In this document: in pieces, positions 15,243 through 17,150 of the stretch
How positions within the stretch are numbered: position 1 is the stretch's first letter
Layout of the letters: each line of letters begins with the position of its first letter
Assembly: GCA_038209155.1 (NCBI GenBank)
Contig: JBBQYA010000067.1
Location: 1-17,150 of the forward strand
Length of the DNA stretch: 17,150 bases
Direction: 5' to 3'
From: JBBQYA01 sp038209155
GTDB lineage: Bacteria > Bacteroidota > Bacteroidia > Sphingobacteriales > Sphingobacteriaceae
Translations under genes and position numbers: made by a program
Notes under the pieces: generated by a model
Told to the model about the DNA's origin: nothing
Database searches by the model: none
The model's input: only the letters and a program-made list of their open reading frames with translations

Positions 15243-16022
15243 ATGAGTTTGGTAAAAGCAAAAAAACATTTAGGTCAACACTTTTTGACAGATAAAAATA
15301 TTGCCCTAAAAATATGTACAGCATTATTGATAGATTCTGATCAAAGAAATGTATTAGAAGTAGGCCCAGGAATGGGTATTTTGTCCGATATTCTATTAGA
15401 AATCAAAGACTTTAAAACCTATTTAATTGATATTGATACAGAATCTATTGATTATTTAAAAAAGAAATATCCCGATTATACTGACCAAATAATAGAAGGA
15501 GATTTTCTTAAATTTAATTTTGATACATATTTTAAATCTCAGGTAGCTATTATTGGCAATTTTCCTTACAATATTTCCACTCAAATACTTTTCAGAGTAT
15601 TAGAAGAAAGAGAAAAAGTAGATATAGTGGTTGGAATGTTTCAAAAAGAAGTTGCAGAGCGAATTGCAGCAAAAGCTGGAAACAAAACCTATGGTATTTT
15701 AAGTGTTCTACTACAAGCCTATTATAAGATAGAATATTTGTTTACAGTCAATCCTTCTGTATTTAATCCACCGCCAAAAGTAAAATCGGCAGTAATCAGA
15801 CTTACTAGATTGAGAACCATTATTCCTGATTGTGATGAAAAATTATTTTTGCAAATAGTAAAGGCTGGATTTAATCAAAGAAGAAAAACATTAAGAAATG
15901 CACTATCAGCACATTTAAATTCAGGCACAAAGCAAAATCCGATTTTGGATTTAAGAGCAGAAGCGCTCAATCCAGAGCAATTTATTGAACTAACAAAATT
16001 CCTTTCTATTGGTAAAGAATAG
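15243..16022 (+). CDS. rsmA: 16S rRNA (adenine1518-N6/adenine1519-N6)-dimethyltransferase RsmA
   Basis: This 259-aa protein carries all KsgA/RsmA landmarks: KKHLGQHFLTD (7-17), the AdoMet motif EVGPGMGILS (39-48), IDIDTESI with the acidic AdoMet-ribose contact (62-69), EGDFLKF (85-91), the catalytic NFPYNIST (106-113), and FNQRRKTLRNAL (210-221). It dimethylates two adjacent adenines near the 3' end of 16S rRNA during small-subunit assembly. Loss of this enzyme is the classical cause of kasugamycin resistance. The ATG at 15243 is followed directly by the conserved region. The stop codon is one nucleotide before the ATG of the following dehydrogenase gene, so both are likely cotranslated. Confidence 0.97.
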   Translation: MSLVKAKKHLGQHFLTDKNIALKICTALLIDSDQRNVLEVGPGMGILSDILLEIKDFKTYLIDIDTESIDYLKKKYPDYTDQIIEGDFLKFNFDTYFKSQVAIIGNFPYNISTQILFRVLEEREKVDIVVGMFQKEVAERIAAKAGNKTYGILSVLLQAYYKIEYLFTVNPSVFNPPPKVKSAVIRLTRLRTIIPDCDEKLFLQIVKAGFNQRRKTLRNALSAHLNSGTKQNPILDLRAEALNPEQFIELTKFLSIGKE

Positions 16023-16023
16023 T

Positions 16024-16965
16024 ATGAAGACATTAATAATAGACGATGTACATCCGATTTTAATAGAAAAACTCTCTGTTTTTGGAATAGATGTAAACTA
16101 CAGACCAGAAATTTCTAAAGATGATTTTTTTGCAATTCTTCCTAAAATTGAAATTTTGGTGGTACGATCCAAATTTAAAATTGATAAAGAGATTTTTGAC
16201 AAAGGAAAGAAACTAAAATTAATAGCTAGAGCTGGTGCAGGAATGGACAATATTGATGTCATCAAAGCTTATAAACATAAAGTTGAATTAATAAATGCGC
16301 CAGAAGGAAACAGAAATGCGGTCGCCGAGCATACATTAGGAATGCTACTTTCATTATTAAATAAAATAAATCATGGTAATGATCAAATCAGAAACGGGAA
16401 ATTTAATAGAGAAGGAAATAGAGGAGAAGAACTTTCTGGAAAAACGGTTGGAATAATTGGTTACGGTAATACAGGACAAGCATTCGCAAAGCTGCTTTCT
16501 AGTTTTGATGTAAAAGTTTTAGCTTTTGATCTATACAAAAAAGATTTTTCAGACGAATATGCACAAGAAACGGAAATGCATACTATATATAAGGACTGCG
16601 ATGTTGTTAGTATTCATGTGCCTTTAGATGAATTCAACCAAAAGTATTTTGATAAAGAGTTTTATTTAAAATTTGAGAAACCAATTTTTCTAATCAACAC
16701 ATCTAGAGGTGAATTATTAAGTTTCGAAATCTTAAATAGTTTAATAGATCAGTGCAAAATTAAAGGATTTGGATTAGATGTTTTTGAGAATGAAAAATTT
16801 GAAAATTTCAGTTTGGAACAAAAATCTATGTTTAATAGACTTAAAGCACATTCATTTGGAGTCTTTACTCCGCATGTTGCAGGCTGGACAAAGGAATCTT
16901 ATCTTAAAATCAGTGAAATTCTTACAAAAAAAATAATTTTTTTTGTAACAAAAACCAAGACGTAA
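16024..16965 (+). CDS. D-isomer 2-hydroxyacid dehydrogenase, probable phosphoglycerate dehydrogenase
   Basis: From the ATG at 16024 the protein has 313 aa; an upstream in-frame TTG at 16009 overlaps rsmA and is less likely. The fold is that of NAD-dependent D-2-hydroxyacid dehydrogenases: an N-terminal substrate domain with RAGAGMDNID (69-78) and NAPEGNRNAVAEHTLGMLL (91-109), a Rossmann motif GYGNTG (146-151), and the catalytic set R228 (NTSRGELL), E257 (GLDVFENEKF) and H284 (TPHVAGWT). The PEGN.NAVAEH pattern favours 3-phosphoglycerate dehydrogenase (SerA), the first step of serine synthesis, but serC is not next to it and there is no ACT domain. Short ACT-less SerA forms are common in Bacteroidota. 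A long AT palindrome lies in its last codons. Confidence 0.85.
   Translation: MKTLIIDDVHPILIEKLSVFGIDVNYRPEISKDDFFAILPKIEILVVRSKFKIDKEIFDKGKKLKLIARAGAGMDNIDVIKAYKHKVELINAPEGNRNAVAEHTLGMLLSLLNKINHGNDQIRNGKFNREGNRGEELSGKTVGIIGYGNTGQAFAKLLSSFDVKVLAFDLYKKDFSDEYAQETEMHTIYKDCDVVSIHVPLDEFNQKYFDKEFYLKFEKPIFLINTSRGELLSFEILNSLIDQCKIKGFGLDVFENEKFENFSLEQKSMFNRLKAHSFGVFTPHVAGWTKESYLKISEILTKKIIFFVTKTKT
16922..16948. repeat. 27-nt perfect AT palindrome in the 3' end of the dehydrogenase gene
   Basis: TTAC, eight A's and T (16922-16934) are the exact reverse complement of A, eight T's and GTAA (16936-16948), with A16935 at the centre. In RNA this would be a 12-bp stem with a UAA loop. It lies in codons encoding LTKKIIFFVT near the C-terminus and is followed by AT-rich DNA. 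It could serve as a weak terminator or an RNA-stability element, but has only two G-C pairs. Confidence 0.6.
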
Positions 16966-17066
16966 ATTGTTCATAATGAAAAGGCTGAAAGTTTTAAGTT
17001 AAAAAATCATACTATTCTTGTAACATTTGTTTTACTTTTTTCTTGACAATGAAATAATTTACGTCT
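16958..17066. repeat. Long-range inverted repeat across the gap after the dehydrogenase gene
   Basis: AGACGTAAATT (16958-16968) and AATTTACGTCT (17056-17066) are perfect 11-nt inverted repeats. With a small internal loop the pairing continues as TTCAT (16970-16974) with ATGAA (17049-17053). The left arm contains the stop codon of the dehydrogenase gene, and the right arm fills the spacer and the first base of the -7 box of the next promoter candidate. The enclosed loop is 74 nt with no gene. Confidence 0.5.
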
Positions 17067-17073
17067 ATATTTA
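17043..17073 (+). promoter_or_regulatory. Putative promoter for the gene at the right edge
   Basis: TTG (17043-17045) and TATATTTA (17066-17073) are separated by 20 nt, close to the Bacteroidota pattern, with A in place of the last G of TAnnTTTG. Transcription would begin near 17080, giving a leader of about 50 nt before the ATG at 17130. Confidence 0.4.
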
Positions 17074-17129
17074 TTTTTTATTGCACAAACCTAGTCTAAT
17101 ACTACTACTTAAATTTAATTCTTAAACGC

Positions 17130-17150
17130 ATGAGAAAAATTTACTATTTA
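17130..17150 (+). CDS. Start of an unidentified gene, cut off by the window
   Basis: ATG at 17130 opens the codons for MRKIYYL, which run off the end of the window. A basic start leading into bulky hydrophobic residues is typical of a Bacteroidota signal peptide, so the product may be exported. The 164-nt gap before it and the promoter candidate suggest an independent transcript. Nothing more can be said about function. Confidence 0.45.

Noticed and set aside
16009..16023. TTG start adding five residues to the dehydrogenase
   Set aside because: The extra residues overlap rsmA, and the ATG at 16024 gives the standard N-terminus MKTLIIDD, one nucleotide after the rsmA stop.

Overview
The window is AT-rich bacterial chromosomal DNA and most likely comes from a member of the Bacteroidota. 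The evidence is the fused E1alpha/E1beta dehydrogenase, the SPFH plus small ribbon-helix-helix pair, the tatC-rpiB-M28 peptidase order, the DUF177-rpmF-plsX-fabH-accB-accC run, start regions without Shine-Dalgarno sequences, and several upstream boxes resembling the Bacteroidota -7 element TAnnTTTG. A finer placement (Chitinophagales- or Sphingobacteriales-like order) is only an impression. Nearly all of the window is ordinary core genome. It contains no insertion sequence, prophage, CRISPR array, tRNA or rRNA that I can see.

Layout. Positions 1-672 hold a plus-strand toxin-antitoxin-like pair, a 76-aa putative antitoxin overlapping a PIN-domain nuclease. Positions 824-3715 (minus) hold the fused thiamine-diphosphate 2-oxoacid dehydrogenase E1 followed by a YitT-family membrane protein. 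Positions 3850-4868 (plus) hold a membrane-anchored SPFH protein followed after 2 nt by a 51-aa Arc-like ribbon-helix-helix protein. Positions 4877-9226 (minus) read tatC, rpiB, a secreted M28 peptidase and lutB, with a 4-nt overlap and short gaps. A hairpin with a T-tract at 9264-9292 separates this unit from the next.

Positions 9317-14043 (minus) form a lipid/ribosome operon read as DUF177, rpmF, plsX, fabH, accB, accC. It has a good promoter candidate at 14060-14092. It links ribosome assembly (bL32 and the YceD/DUF177 protein) with the first steps of fatty-acid and phospholipid synthesis: malonyl-CoA formation by AccBC, initiation by FabH and acyl-phosphate formation by PlsX. pdxA (vitamin B6) lies upstream on the same strand. 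It is divergent from rsmA (16S rRNA dimethylation) and a 2-hydroxyacid/phosphoglycerate dehydrogenase. The window ends in the first seven codons of a new plus-strand gene that has its own promoter candidate.

I found no clearly new system. The items most worth a second look are the SPFH/ribbon-helix-helix cassette, the overlapping alternative hairpins in the tatC leader, a 27-nt perfect palindrome in the 3' end of the dehydrogenase gene followed by a long-range inverted repeat reaching into the next promoter, the unusual antitoxin of the PIN pair, and lutB standing without lutA or lutC. Three starts need care: plsX and the dehydrogenase each have a TTG shortly before a better ATG, and DUF177 has only non-ATG starts.
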